Below, piece after piece: positions 12,977 through 25,444 of a stretch of 64,000 bases of DNA. Under the pieces are notes generated by a model, which was given only the letters and a program-made list of their open reading frames with translations, was not told where the DNA came from and ran no database searches. The DNA lies in the NCBI RefSeq assembly GCF_018143015.1, contig NC_054757.1:1680001-1744000 (forward strand), given 5' to 3'. Origin of the DNA: Lytechinus variegatus. Lineage: Eukaryota > Echinodermata > Echinoidea > Temnopleuroida > Toxopneustidae. Both the position numbers and the translations under genes were made by a program. Positions within the stretch are counted from its first letter, which is position 1. Every line of letters begins with the position of its first letter.

Positions 12977-14158
12977 CTGCAAGTCTGTGGAAGTCCAAAT
13001 AATCCCTTTAAAAAATCAATTGAGTCTACTAGTCTACTTTTATTTTTTTGATATTTATGTTACTGATTAGCCTCATTACACCTCATTTTTATTTCATCAG
13101 CAACAACATCTGAAACTTGCTTCCCACTGAACTATTTTTAGTACATGTACTCACCTAAAATTTCCAGATTTTTGTACGTGCCAATCACATTTTCGAATAT
13201 GTGCCACGGCCCCCCTCTCTGAATTTCATTGATGATTATTTCGAAATTTTCAAAAAAAACAAAAAAGTGAACAGAAGAAAAAGAATCGTGGAGATATGGA
13301 ATATGATAAATATTACAATAACAGTTAATTAGAGTGATATAATATGATGAACTAGTAATTATGGCACCTTTGATTGGATGATTCTTGAAAATTGATGTGA
13401 TTGGAGCCGTCTTGTGTAGATCCTTGATGAGAAATGACGGACGAGTGAGCTGGGTCTTGTTTTCATTGTTAATTAAAGTTTGAAGGTTCATTTATTAATG
13501 TGGGTGACTTGAACACATCGGTAAAATTATCAGTAGAAACAAATATAATTTACCTCTATATCATTAACATTAATTTTACCTCTACTAAATCATTAACATC
13601 CATTAAAGTATAGCAGACCTCCATACTATACTTACCAACTCGATATGCCCTGATGTTCCCGATTATTTTATTTTATTTTGGTTGGGCTCCTGTCACACCG
13701 TATTTACTCTTTGCTTCACCAGCAAGCACCTTTAATGCTCCTTCTGTAGCTAGTAACAACCTTGCCTTCTCTGCCTCCTCTCCGGTCGACAGGGTTTTAT
13801 GCAGGCCTGACACACTTCTTGTTTCATGCTCCTCCTCCTCCGCTTCACTTTCTATGCCGAATACTTCCTCCCCCACATCTATTCATTGCAGGGTCTTGGC
13901 AATAGCTCTGCAAATAGAATGTCTGTTGTTGGCATCTTCTTCCCTTTCAAGATGTGCACAGTTGCACACATTTTATCAGGATCGATGTCCACAATTCTAT
14001 CTTCAGGCAAATGCTTTGCTATCAGATACAAAGATTCGCTCCGTGTCCATATTGTTAACCACATTTACTGCAGAAATTATATATTTGTATTCAACCAATT
14101 TAGTGTCTGTTGTTGAAATCTTCCTCCCTTTCAAGAAGTGCAAGTAGCACATGTTTTA

Positions 14159-14774
14159 TCAGGATCGATATCCACATATATGGACTCTTGTCCCCTGCCT
14201 CTCGCTTGTCCATAAACTCGACATGGACAATATCCTTACTTTCCTCCTCCAATAGTGTGTACGTGCAGTACTGTGCACTAAATCCTGGCGAGTCGTTCCT
14301 CGTATCACCTACATAAAAGAGAAAAGAAAAAAGTTTTCAATGAAGATGACTGCAGAAAATTGTATTGTTGAGATCTCAGCTGTAAAAAGAGAAAGGAAAA
14401 ATAATAAAACTTTGATTTTCCTTCCAAGTGCACAGTTTCTTCCTCTTCACAACAAACGTAATACTCAATAATAATGAGTCAATATTCAAATAAATGTTTA
14501 CTCACCACACACCACAACATCTTTCTCCTTGAGTTCATTGCCCTTCTCGCTTAAATAGTTGTTGAAGGTGTCCTCCACCTCTGGGCAAATGTAGTGGCTC
14601 TGCATCGAGTGGAAAAGCCTGCTGGAGATAGGATGCAGGCCCATCACCTCCAACATGTGCCAGACCTTTAGGAAATTGTTGCCCGATACAAATATGGAGG
14701 TGGCTAACTTTACATCCCCTACATGGGTTCTGTTAATTGTTTCCTGGATGCAAAATCTATCATTGTGACCATTG
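14159..14774 (-). pseudogene. Kolobok-like transposase exons, array copy B
   Basis: This is the second tandem copy of the same two exons: 14774-14506 (269 nt, the same length as in copy A) and 14308 downward. The splice sites and reading phase are conserved, and differences from copy A are few. Like copy A it breaks off after the KSP motif, so the truncation predates the duplication. Confidence 0.7.
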
Positions 14775-15912
14775 CTGCAAGTCTGTGGAAGGAAAATCCA
14801 AATAATCCCTTTAAAAAAATCAATTGAGTCTACTAGTCTACTTTTATTTTTTTGATAATATTTATGTTACTGATTAGCCTCATTACACCTCATTTTTAGT
14901 TCATCAGCAACAACATCTGAAACTTGCTTCCCACTGAACTATTTTTAGTACATGTACTCACCTAAAATTTCCAGATTTCGCACGTGCCAATCACATTTTC
15001 GAATATGTGCCACGGCCCCCCTCTCTGAATTTCATTGATGATTATTTCGAAATTTTCAAAAAAAACAAAAAAGTGAACAGAAGAAAAAGAATCGTGGAGA
15101 TATGGAATATGATAAATATTACAATAACAGTTAATGAGAGTGATATAATATGATGAACTGGTGATTATGGCACCTTTGATTGGATAATTTTGGAAAATTG
15201 ATGTGATGGGAGCCGTCTTGTGTAGATCCGTGATGAGAAATGACGGACGAGCTTGGTCTTGTTTTCATTGTAAGTTCGTTGAAGGTTCAATTGTTAATGG
15301 GGGTAACTTGAACACATCGGTAAAATTATCAGTGAAAACAAACATAATTTACCTCTATATCATTAACATTAATTTTACCTCTACTAAATCATTAACATCC
15401 ATTAAAGTATAGCAGACCTTCATACTATACTTACCAACTCGATATGCCCTGATGTTCCCGATTGTTTTATTTTATTTTATTTTGGTTGGGCTCCTGTCAC
15501 ACCGTATTTACTCTTTGCTTCACCAGCAAGCACCTTTAATGCTACTTCTGTAGCTAGTAACAACCTTGCCTTCTCTGCCTCCTATCCGGTCGACAGGGTT
15601 TTATGCAGGCCTGACACACTTCTTGTTTCGTGCTCCTCCGCTTCACTTTTTATGCCGAATACTTCCTCCCCCACATCTATTCGTTACAGTGTCTTGACAA
15701 TGGCTCTGCAGATTAGGAAATGATAATAAACTGCCAAATTCAAAGGGAAATGTGAAGTGCAAACCTTAATACTATACTTACCCACTCAATATGCCCTTAT
15801 GTGCCCGATGGTTTTATGTTCACTTGATTAGGTTCCTGACACACTTTACATTTTGTCCTGGCCTCACTAGCAAGCACCTTTTATGCTTCTTCTGTAGCTA
15901 GGAACAGCCTTG

Positions 15913-16383
15913 CTATCATACTCTCCTCACCTACAAAATTCTCAATGGCCAAGCCCCAAAATATCTTACAGATCTCATTTCCTTACGTTCTAGTACCTCC
16001 TCAAGACCTCTTCGTTCATCGTCTACAATGCAGTTAACTCCTGGACCTCGAACCTCTACAAAATATGGTGACCGCGCTTTTTCTTCAATTGCCCCTTCCC
16101 TTTGGAATAAGCTACCATCTTACATTCATAATGCCAAGTCTGTGAATCAGTTCAAAACCCTACTCAAAACCTACCTGTTTAATAGATGATTCACAGTTGT
16201 GGGTCGGTCAATTGGAGGTGCACACCAGTTTTGAGTTTTGATTATTACAATAGTTGTATTACCTGTTTCATTATCCCCTGCCACTTTTTTTAAACCCAAG
16301 TACAAACCATAAACAGAACACAGTGCGCTTAGAAACAACAGTAGTAAGCGCGTTATAAATGTTATGTATTATTATTATTATTA
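15913..16383 (+). mobile_element. 5'-truncated LINE 3' end (L2/CR1-like)
   Basis: The plus strand encodes LLTYKILNGQAPKYLTDLIS, then YGDRAFSSIAPSLWNKLPS and QFKTLLKTYLFNR before a stop. This is the conserved C-terminal tail of L2-like reverse transcriptase proteins and parallels the LINE at 25445-26559. The 3' UTR ends in AAGCGCGTTATAAATG and an ATT trinucleotide tail at 16366-16383, as expected for this clade. Everything upstream of the tail is lost. It directly abuts the diverged copy D of the array. Confidence 0.8.
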
Positions 16384-17424
16384 TACTGGATGTGAGTGGA
16401 CATTGTCATGTTTGACTCGTGAAAAACGCCTAGGTTGCAACAAGCACTGTTCTGTTGCACTAGAAATTACCAATTTTTATGAGAATTCATGTCTGTCTTT
16501 CACAAATTTATATCTCAATCATAAAGGTTATCCATAGTTGCTCAGGTGTTTGGAACCTTTCCGTTCTAAGACCATGGAGAATTGAGACAAAAGCTTAGTG
16601 GCTATGTGCTCTGTGGATCCTCGGGAAATAGACATACTGTAGACAAAAAATGTGAATGGGATTATTGATATCCAGAAAGAAAACATAATTTACTCATAAT
16701 CTATTTATTCCTGTTGGGCAGCCCCATCAGTAATCATTAAATTTCCTGTGGAGCACCTACAACATGAATAAATATACTACAAACTTACAATGAATGATTT
16801 TTTTTCAAAGAAGAAAACATGACTTTAGTATTTCTCTGTAACGCTGTATGTTGGGGATGGTGTGTGTGATTGATGTGTCTGAATCAATTCATGTGTCTCT
16901 GAGCTTTTAATTATTGTGAATTAGCATCACACCTCTTAACACCAACACACCATCAAGGTTCTCACCAAGGCTTGGCAGGGCACTTCATCTCTCATTCACC
17001 TATATGAAAAATCAGGCAAATCACACATATACATGTACATGCGGAATCACTTCAAAATCTCAGATTCTTAGATTTAACCATTATCGTGACATAAAATGAG
17101 CCGAAAATAGCACTTTACATACCGTTATAGAGTTGTGAATTCATTGAAGATGAACGTATAGACAGACTTGCAGGCATAATAACTTCATAAAGTCTCTTCT
17201 CTCCAGCAGAATAAAAATGGCCACTTGCCTCATGGCAATCAATGACTAATTATCTGCAGTGGCTTTGTTCTGGACTTAATTCTACTGAAAACTCTCCTAA
17301 AACAAAGTTGAGTTGTACCGTATGAATATGATACTGCAGTAGAAGTTACAAGTATCAAAACTGAATTAAATTGAGCACAGGCAATACTTATCAAAGACAG
17401 AAATAAGGCATCTCAGTATTATAT
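16384..17424. other. No gene seen
   Basis: AT-rich unique-looking DNA. No open frame with protein-like composition, no RNA gene and no inverted repeat of note was found. Confidence 0.5.
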
Positions 17425-18225
17425 ATGTAGATATACAGTGTGTCCCAGAAAAAAATGAAACAAAATTTATCAAGGATTTATCATAGCATTATCACATATG
17501 CAATAGACAAATGACCTATCATTTTAAAGCTTAGTGTTCTCTTTCATTTGAAATAACTTCGATGATTTCTTATCCACGCATGAATTATTAAAAACAATTT
17601 GAAGAGAGGATACCAAAAAGTCATTTGGCGGGCTGTATCTCAGTTTCAATAAGAGAATCACAGATCTAGAAAGTTCGACATCTGCTCTATAATTTGCTAC
17701 CTTAATCTCAGAAAAGTGATCACGAACTAACAAAGTTCTGTTTACTAAAAATAATGATTTAATTCCAATAACTATGACAAGCGAACTGTCAGACTTGCTC
17801 AACACTCCATTTTGTTGACGATCAGCCGTGCATAAAGTCTTTTGTAAACCGTGTGAAAGCTATAGTATTTGTTTAATGAAATTTTGCAACTAAAGGGATT
17901 ATTTTAAAGAGACAGAAGTTTGGTATTTCTTGACCTTTTTCCATGATTCAGGTATCGAATGAAAGAGCAGATGTTGAATTTTCTAGAATGTTATTTTCTT
18001 TATTAAATTCAGATACTGCCCTGCCAAGCAACTTTGTGGTGTCCTTTGTTCAAATTGTCTTTACTCAGTCATGCATGAATTAGTAATCATCTAGGCCATA
18101 CCAGACGAGGAGACGCTAAGCTTTGAAATGATAGGTCATTTGTCCACTGTATATGTATTTAAGTTATGATAAATCCTTGATAAATTTTTTTTCATTTTTT
18201 TCTGGGACACACTGTATATCTACAT
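17425..18225. mobile_element. Long foldback element with mariner-like CAGTGTGTCCCAG ends
   Basis: The left end from 17425 (ATGTAGATATACAGTGTG, then TCCCAG) is matched in reverse complement at the right end (18225). Homology continues inward for over 100 bp: the words for TTATCAAGGATTTATCATA and AAATGACCTATCATTT recur inverted. TA flanks the CAG ends at 17434-17435 and 18215-18216, as in Tc1/mariner. The middle has no transposase, so it is a non-autonomous palindromic element of about 0.8 kb. Confidence 0.65.
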
Positions 18226-18530
18226 CCATGATTCTTGGATTCATTGTTTTGTGGGATGCACTTTATGTGTAAAAAATTATAGCGAAGTTGCAATTATTTC
18301 ACAAGTTACAAAAAGGGTGGTGCTGTTAAATATTTTGGTTTATTCATGAAGATATTCTTAATTATTTCCAAAACCAAAGTGGCTATTCCAACAAATTGGT
18401 AATGATCGAGAAAGTTTCATTGCTTTTTCATTGTTACTGTATAGTAACTGACAGAAGACAGAAATAAAAGCCTTAAAAATATTTACAAAAAAAACAAAAG
18501 AACTTAGACGTACTTGATGGAAACACATAC

Positions 18531-18721
18531 TTTAAAAACGTTGTCCTCTAACTCTTCCTCTTGTTCTGCTGGACCAGGCTGGGCAGCAGCTTCTTGAAGT
18601 CCAGCTTCGGTCTTTTTTACACGCTGGTAAACATATTTTAAAAACTGCTTTATGGCAGCTTCCACTTCTTCCCTCGTTGCTCCCCTGCAGTCAGCACTTC
18701 CACCATTTCCTCTTACGGCAC
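18531..18721 (-). CDS. Possible internal exon of an unidentified gene
   Basis: Bounded by a good acceptor (TTTTACAG) and donor (AAA then GTATGT), this 191-nt stretch is open with entry phase 1 and exit phase 0. It encodes residues including RGATREEVEAAIKQFLKYV and a Gln/Glu-rich end. The amphipathic, charged composition and clean splice sites suggest a real exon. I do not recognise the protein, and no partner exon could be joined with confidence. Confidence 0.4.
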
Positions 18722-19827
18722 CTGTAAAACAAAATATAGAGTGGAGGAGAAACTTATAAATCTATTCAAACTATCCGTTTGTCTTTATTCAAAACTTAAT
18801 GGTTTTACTAATCAATTCCCCACCCTTTCTAAAAATGTTTTTCCAAATATTGAGTGGTTTGTTACACACTAGGTACTTCATATACCAACATGTGTTAGAT
18901 CTTTCCATGATCATCTCTTCTCTTGACCCAGATAAAGGTCCTGAATTACAGACCTATTTTGCTCAATTTGCAGCAAATTACCCCCTCCTTTCTTTGGTTC
19001 CAGTCCCAAGTCATTGAAAATGGATTGTACGTCAGTATTCAATTATTGACTGACACAATAATAATTTCTCAGTCCATCCTTTTGTATTTGTGGTCAGGTC
19101 CCTCTCCTATACCAAGGACCTGGCTATATCAACCAATCCTCTTCATGTAGACTGATTGTACAATTGTAAAACTTTAAATTCGCTGGTTTGAAACAATTTG
19201 TTTAAAACTTGATAATTCCACAGTTTAGATCGTAAGATTCAGATGACTCAAAATGAACAACAAAGTGCAAAGAGTAAAAGATCCAAACATTTTTCTTCCT
19301 AAAAAAGATAGTGTTATTTCGGAGGTTTTGAGATTTTTTTTTTTTGGGGGGGACATGATGGATGGGGGGGGGACATGATGGATCCCTCTGCCAGTCTTAT
19401 CAAGTTTAACGTAGAAACGATAATAGATATAATTACCCAAGATGACGCTCAAAATCCCCTTCAAAGCCGAGAATTTTTGCTTATTTCCCCTCTGTCCCAT
19501 CCAATTAAATTGGATGGCGAGGGTGGGTTCCATGAGAACTGCCATGATCCGGCTTAAGCAGCTGGAAATGGAGTTTCCCCCCACATCTTTTTAAGTAGGA
19601 AACCTGCATGGGGAAAGGAATCATGGCAATGATGTTCTAGAATGGCTTTGAAAGACGTTTCAACATTCTATCTCAAATACGTCAATTGTTCATTATAGCG
19701 AAAAAAATATGACAGTCGATGCACTAAAAGCATATGGGATTGGTTTTCTTCTAAACTACAGTGATGATTTACTTTTTCACATCAAGAGAGCTGGGATTCA
19801 GATAGGACATCACTTTAACGATTACCT

Positions 19828-19993
19828 GGGTGTTTCATAAAGCTGTTCGTAAAGTTATGCACAACCTTACGTATGACTGGAACATGTCCTTGGGTCATTA
19901 CTCAATTATATAGGGATATCACATAGCACAAGAAAGGATCACCAGTCGTGCGTAAAGTCATTCGTATCTTACGAACAGCTTCATGAAACACCC
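19828..19993. mobile_element. MITE, 166 bp, GGGTGTTTCAT inverted termini
   Basis: The left end GGGTGTTTCATAAAGCTG and the right end reverse complement GGGTGTTTCATGAAGCTG match over more than 20 bp and continue into TTCGTAA. ACCT flanks both sides (19824-19827 and 19994-19997), a possible 4-bp target duplication. It is too short to code. Confidence 0.7.
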
Positions 19994-20035
19994 ACCTGGA
20001 AGGTGATTTACTGTCGTATTTGGGGATCTGTTGTC

Positions 20036-20217
20036 TTAGTGATGGTGGGCGCTGTGAGGTGATGTTGAGTGTGAAGACTGGGACTGGCGAGATGATGGAG
20101 AGGACATCGGTAGACGGGATGATGACATTGGGACAGACTCATCCCAGTGAGATGGCAGAGGAGGATGTGTACTTTCCTTTGTCTTCCGATATGATGGCAG
20201 TGACTCGTTCTGCTGGA
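20036..20217 (-). CDS. Possible terminal exon, Ser/His-rich
   Basis: After an acceptor-like TATCCAGCAG, the minus strand reads NESLPSYRKTKESTHPPLP and a Ser/Pro/His-rich tail to a TAA at 20036. The composition resembles a disordered C-terminus. The family is unknown, and the link to the 18531-18721 exon is unproven. Confidence 0.3.
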
Positions 20218-20458
20218 TAAGTGGCAAAATAAACAAGAAAGGTCATGGTTACAGTTCAATCTAATGCTTGATTTTGATTACCAGTGTATTTTTTTTTGGC
20301 CATGGAAACACATGTATTACTAACAATTGTTTTTTAAGACTAAGTGCAATGGATCTATCATCTACTAAACGATAGGTCTACACAAAAATGTAGTTAACAG
20401 AGGGGGCAAATATGAGTTTTTGAATTTTTGTTAGGTACATGTAGCGAACTAGGAATAC

Positions 20459-20501
20459 ATACACACATACATACATACATACATACATACACACACACAT
20501 A
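20459..20501. repeat. CATA/CACA microsatellite
   Basis: A run of ACATACAT and ACACAC units about 40 bp long, with no coding potential. Confidence 0.85.
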
Positions 20502-21037
20502 CAACAGCGCAGGTACTAGTCTCAATCGGCCTGATTGAGAGTTAGACCATCATCCATATAATAAATGTAAGTGCTTAATTTATGTTTCCACCTTTTATTT
20601 CACTCGTATAGATAACCATAAAATACCCCTGTTAGTTATGGTGGGAGTGTGAATGAGCGGTGGCGTCCTGGGCTCCGGCCCGCGAAACGGAGCTCCCTGG
20701 GTTAGCCTAACGGATGAGCCTGAGGTGAAAATGTCAGATAGGGTCTAGTCTAAATTCCTCTAAACAGACGGATCATATCCCTATCCACTCACATCATCTC
20801 ATGAACAATAAAATTTATTCATAAAGTTTTTTCTCAACTTCCCATAATGCTGGTGATCTATCAGAAGCTTAATTCAAATAAATTCTCGAACTTCATAGGC
20901 TTCAGTTCACATCTAGATTTAGTGAAGATGAAGAGAAAGCCAGGGCTGCCAACCTTTGAGAAGAGTTTGGAGTGAGACATTGCGAGGGAGCGAAGCGACC
21001 AAGCCCGAGGGCTCCGCGCGCCCGAGGGGGGGATGGT

Positions 21038-21064
21038 GTGGAAGGGGGGTGTCCCCCCTTCCAC
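21038..21064. repeat. Perfect 12-bp stem hairpin near the hAT 3' end
   Basis: GTGGAAGGGGGG at 21038-21049 and its exact complement at 21053-21064 enclose a TGT loop, about 100 bp from the hAT terminus. Subterminal hairpins are common in hAT ends, and this one is unusually GC-rich for the region. Confidence 0.7.
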
Positions 21065-21239
21065 GGTAGGGAGCTTTTACAATTTTGCAATTTAAATGGT
21101 GCAATCTGGCACATACTTTAAACTCTGATTCCATAAATACATAAGGCGGGATTCAAATAGGTTAATTGATTATTTTTAATGAAGTTCACTTACCTTGAAA
21201 AAAATCCACATTTTTAAGTGCATTATTCCATATCAACTC

Positions 21240-22230
21240 TCTTTATAATAGCAGTGAAACCTCAACCTGTGATTATCTGCTGCTCCCAAAGACGATACTA
21301 GAACAAGTGGTCATTATGATGGCTGTCCATACTGGGTGTCAATTAGCAAAGCCATTTCCCTACCTCTCATATCCACTTAAATTAATCTAATGGGCTTTGT
21401 TGTAACTGGAGGTTGCTCTCTGCGACGCCATCAGCCTGTGATTATCTGCTACTCCCCAAGACGATACTAGAACAAGTGGTCATTATGATGGCTGTCCATA
21501 CTGGGTGTCAATTAGCAAAGCCTTTTCCCTACCTCTCATCCAGTTAAATTAATCTAATGGGCTTTGTTGTAACTGGAGGTTGCTCTCCGCGACGCCATCA
21601 GTACCTCTGCTGGTGGCTCAAACTTGAAACAGGGCTCCGATGCTGCCATCTTGATCGTCATGATGGAGCTGAGCGTTCCATGGAGGGAATTCCTGGTGTC
21701 TGTCTTGTTTAGACCGATGGAAGAAAAAACCCGCTCAGCATCAGCATTGCTGTGGGGAAGACAGAGCACCAGTTGAGTCACCTTAATGAGCCTCAAAAAC
21801 TTTGGCCGTCCAGTTACCTCGTTCTTCAGCGAAGACAGGTGGACCCACAGCTTGTCAGTTTGAAGAAATTCACCTTCTGCATCTTTGATCTGCTACTCCC
21901 CAAGACAATACTAGAACAAGTGGTCATTATGATGGCTGTCCATACTGGGTGTCAATTAGCAAAGCCATTTCCTACCTCTCATCCAGTTAAATTAATCTAA
22001 TGGGCTTTGTTGTAACTGGAGGTTGCTCTCCGTGACGCCATCAGTACCTCTGCTGGTGGCTCAAACTTGAAACAGGGCTCCGATGCTGCCATCTTGATCG
22101 TCATGATGGAGCTGAGCGTTCCATCTAAGTGGAGGGAATTCCTGGTGTCTGTCTTGTTTAGACCGAAGACAGGTGGACCCACAGCTTGTCAGTTTGAAGA
22201 AATTCACCTTCTGCATCTTTGATCTCCTTC
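21240..22230 (-). repeat. Tandem copies of the hAT last exon and 3' tail
   Basis: The tail containing GATTATCTGCT, then ACTAGAACAAGTGGTCATTA, occurs three times (about 21260, 21430 and 21885). The exon part, with GAATTCCTGGTGTCTG, occurs twice (about 21690 and 22138). The copy at 21554-21890 keeps the dimerisation motif SNADAERVFSSIGLN and a stop at 21554. The copy at about 22000-22200 has lost roughly 110 bp that encode that motif. Two further copies consist of tail only. The order suggests repeated unequal duplication within the element. Confidence 0.8.
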
Positions 22231-24448
22231 CACTGTCTGGAAGACACCTCATGATCATCCATCATCTGATAGTCTGTAAACTCTTCCTGCATCTTGTCCT
22301 GATCTTGTGGACTATCAAAGGGCAGTAGGTGCTTGTACCTAAAATAAAAAAGAAATTAAAAAAAAAACACTGAAACCAAAATACACCTCTTTATTATTCC
22401 CTATTAGCATTATAATAAGAGATAAATGTGCACATTCTGAAAATTTATTTGATTTATTTTGCAACGACATCTCAGATCTGAACTAGCAATATCATCTCAA
22501 GATTCAAATCAAAGACTGATCTGATTCAAAATTAAAGGTTAAGACAGGCATCTCTGCATTTTGATATGACAATATTGACATACCTGTCTACAAAGAAGAG
22601 CACATCATCAATTGATGCTTCCATCTTCTGGTGCCAGTCAACGAAGGTAGCATGTTGCAGGACCGGCTCATCAAGGGGGAGACGTGAGAGGGCGTACGAA
22701 ACTGCCTCACAGAAGAAGCCCCTAACACCAGCAAAGAACTTTTTTACCTGTGTTTGACTGATGTCTCCACCTTCCAGCAGCCGGTTCAATGTTGCGCGAG
22801 TGGTGAAGCCAATAGTTAGCTTGCTATCTGCATTGACAATAAGTAAGCAATGAACTTATATTTAGCCCTATTTCCAATTGAATAATTCCATGCATATTAT
22901 CCAAAAAATTTTGTGTTAAAATAATCATCTAATTTCAAGATATCTCATTTAGAAATGCAACGGTCCTTCATTGTGATGAAATAACAGTCATGTTGAGTAT
23001 AGAAGGTAAGCCATATATGTGTATGTTTGTAACTGTACATCATGACAGAAAACAAGGGTACATACCAGGTAGCTGGATCTCCTGTGATTGGTACTGGATG
23101 TCTGACACCCTGACGTCCTTGATTTTCTCAGGTTTAATGAACTTGCTCATAAGCTTCCGGATGTACAGATGCATCTGTGGATTATAATAGAAAATTGATC
23201 TCAATATATATAATAAAAACAATAATAATCATAATAATAAAGTACTTCTGGAGACCATTATATTAATGATCTCCATTTTTTTAATGTATTCATTTGAAGA
23301 AATATAAACAAACTGAGGTTTAAATTTATTGTTTATTTTCAGATAAACTGCAGCCTACACACCTGTTTGTGCAAAAGATGTACGGTGGAGCTTTGCCGTT
23401 GGAGCAGAAGGTTGAAATTTGTAAACGCTGGCAAGGTTGCCTGGTAGAACATCAGGTGAAGCTCCGTCATTGGGTCAGAGAACAGTTGTTGTAGCCGCTT
23501 GAAGCGAGCCTGGCTATCATCTGCCAAAAGAGATGGCAAATAGGGTTATGGTTGTATGAAATCACTTTATAGAAGAAAAATAAACAATACATGTAGCATT
23601 AAAATTATGTGGATTGTTATTATTTACATTTTACCATAAAAATATGCACATACAAAGTAAAAGATATAAAATAGAGGAAGATAGGTCAGAGTGGTATGTG
23701 GGTCACGATGAACAAAAAGGGAAGTTCTTCCCTGTTGCGCGCAGGCATGTGAACCCTCAATTGAAAGAAAGTGTTAAATGTTAATACATGTACATGTACA
23801 TATTTCATCTGTACCAATATATAGAAGAAAACTGTTTGATGGTCGATAAATTTAATGTACTCACTGTTCGATTTAAAGTAGCTTGCCAGTGAAGTGTAGA
23901 GTTTCAAGGTCCGATCAACTGCCTTTTCAAGACTCAGCCATCTTGTTTGAACATAGTTTATGACCTCCAAGTACTGGGTGTCACAAAACTGGCAAAATTC
24001 TGATGAAGAAAATAGGAGATTCAAAATTACTGGGATTTAGGATTAATGATGTTTTGATATTTACCTTGCTCTTATATTAACAAATTGTTTCAAGAATGTG
24101 TATTATATTGACATTGTTTTTTTGTTGTTTGTATCTTTGAATTTATTTTAATTAATTGTGAAAAATAAAATGAACTGAACTAAAATATAGTTCTGGAGAA
24201 TTTTAGCACTGGCATACCCTCAAGTCCAGCCTTCCTCTTCATGCTTCCCTTGAACCAATAGACTAGATCTACTGCCATATCTTCCACTTCAAAGTTTGTC
24301 ACCTGCAAAATAGCAATAAGTAGAAATCAATTCATATAATGACTCGTGTGTGTTTAATCTTAATCATTTTAACATGATACATTCATGTCATTGTAATTAA
24401 ATCTAAAGTTGTTTAATTTTTTGGCAAATGTTTATTACTGTAACTTAT

Positions 24449-24483
24449 ATTCTGTTTGCTCTTTTAAAAAGAGCAAACAGAAT
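24449..24483. repeat. Perfect 35-nt palindrome in a hAT intron
   Basis: ATTCTGTTTGCTCTTTT (24449-24465) is mirrored exactly by 24467-24483 around one A. It lies in the intron between the exons at 24600 and 24302. The function is unknown. Confidence 0.8.
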
Positions 24484-25444
24484 TGAATTGAAATATTGTG
24501 TTGTGGATATAATTCAGATGATACGTTTACACATGTCACACTCATTGTATTTTCATATCAAGTAAAAAAAATTAAAGAAAAGAAAAGAATAATAATTACC
24601 TTTGCATAGGCATTTCCAGCCGCTTGTGCGTTGTTATGGACCATGTGTGCTGGACAGCCATGGACGTAAACATCGGGGTTAACGTGCAGCACTGGATTTA
24701 ATGGAATTCCTTACTCCCATGTTGACACTCGCATTGTCAAGAGACAGGGCAATACAATTATGCCAAGGAATCTCCTCCGATGAGAACACCTCGTCCATCT
24801 TACTGAAGATAGTTTGTGCTGTCGCCGCAGCTGAGCCACTTGTTGTGCACATGTCCAGAAATCGGTACACTACTCCTTGATTAATGTCAAAAAGTTTGAC
24901 AGTCATAGGGTTCATCTTTTCCAAGCCTGAGATAAGACAAAAGAAAAGTTTTTTTTTTTAGTTGTATGAGTTTTAGGATTGAATAATAATCTACTATACT
25001 CGTAAATTTTCTTTTGAGTAGGGATGTCAGGGGATTTTCTTTCAGGAGATATATGTAATTGAATCGTATTTTAAAAACAATCACATATTTGGTCCTTGAA
25101 AGTACATCAAAAGATGTGTTTTTAATGTGAGAATGATAATTGTCAACGTTTGTTGTTTTGTTGTTTCTTGTTTTTTTTATTAAATGAAGGCTTTCATTTT
25201 GATTTTATGGTGTTTTATATCACTTCAAATCTTAAATTTATATATTGTGTAAGGTTACCAGTGTCATTTGAACCATCTGTCGACAGGGAGAACGGCTGCT
25301 CTCGTAGCTGCTTTACCAGCTGATGATGGAAGTATGGAGCAAGTGCGCCGTTAACAATGCATGTAGTCTTAGTCCGTGCCGACCGGTACCCTGCGGCCGT
25401 GGGGGAGTCTGGAAAACACTCTTTCATAAGTGGGCTCAGGTGAT

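Larger units (their letters stand above)
11428..15915 (-). repeat. Tandem array of units carrying Kolobok-like transposase exons (four decaying copies)
   Basis: Four copies of one sequence lie head to tail. Copy A runs about 11441-13498 and contains an extra partial copy of its own start (11574-11712 repeated at 11845 onward). Copy B is about 13500-15298 (1.8 kb). Copy C is about 15300-15715 and truncated. Copy D is about 15762-15915 and far more diverged. Each unit begins with the same ACTTGAACACATCGG word. Copies A to C differ by scattered substitutions and small indels, so the array is young, while D is old. The units hold two minus-strand exons of a transposase (listed separately) that is a different lineage from the THAP gene to the left. 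Confidence 0.8.
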
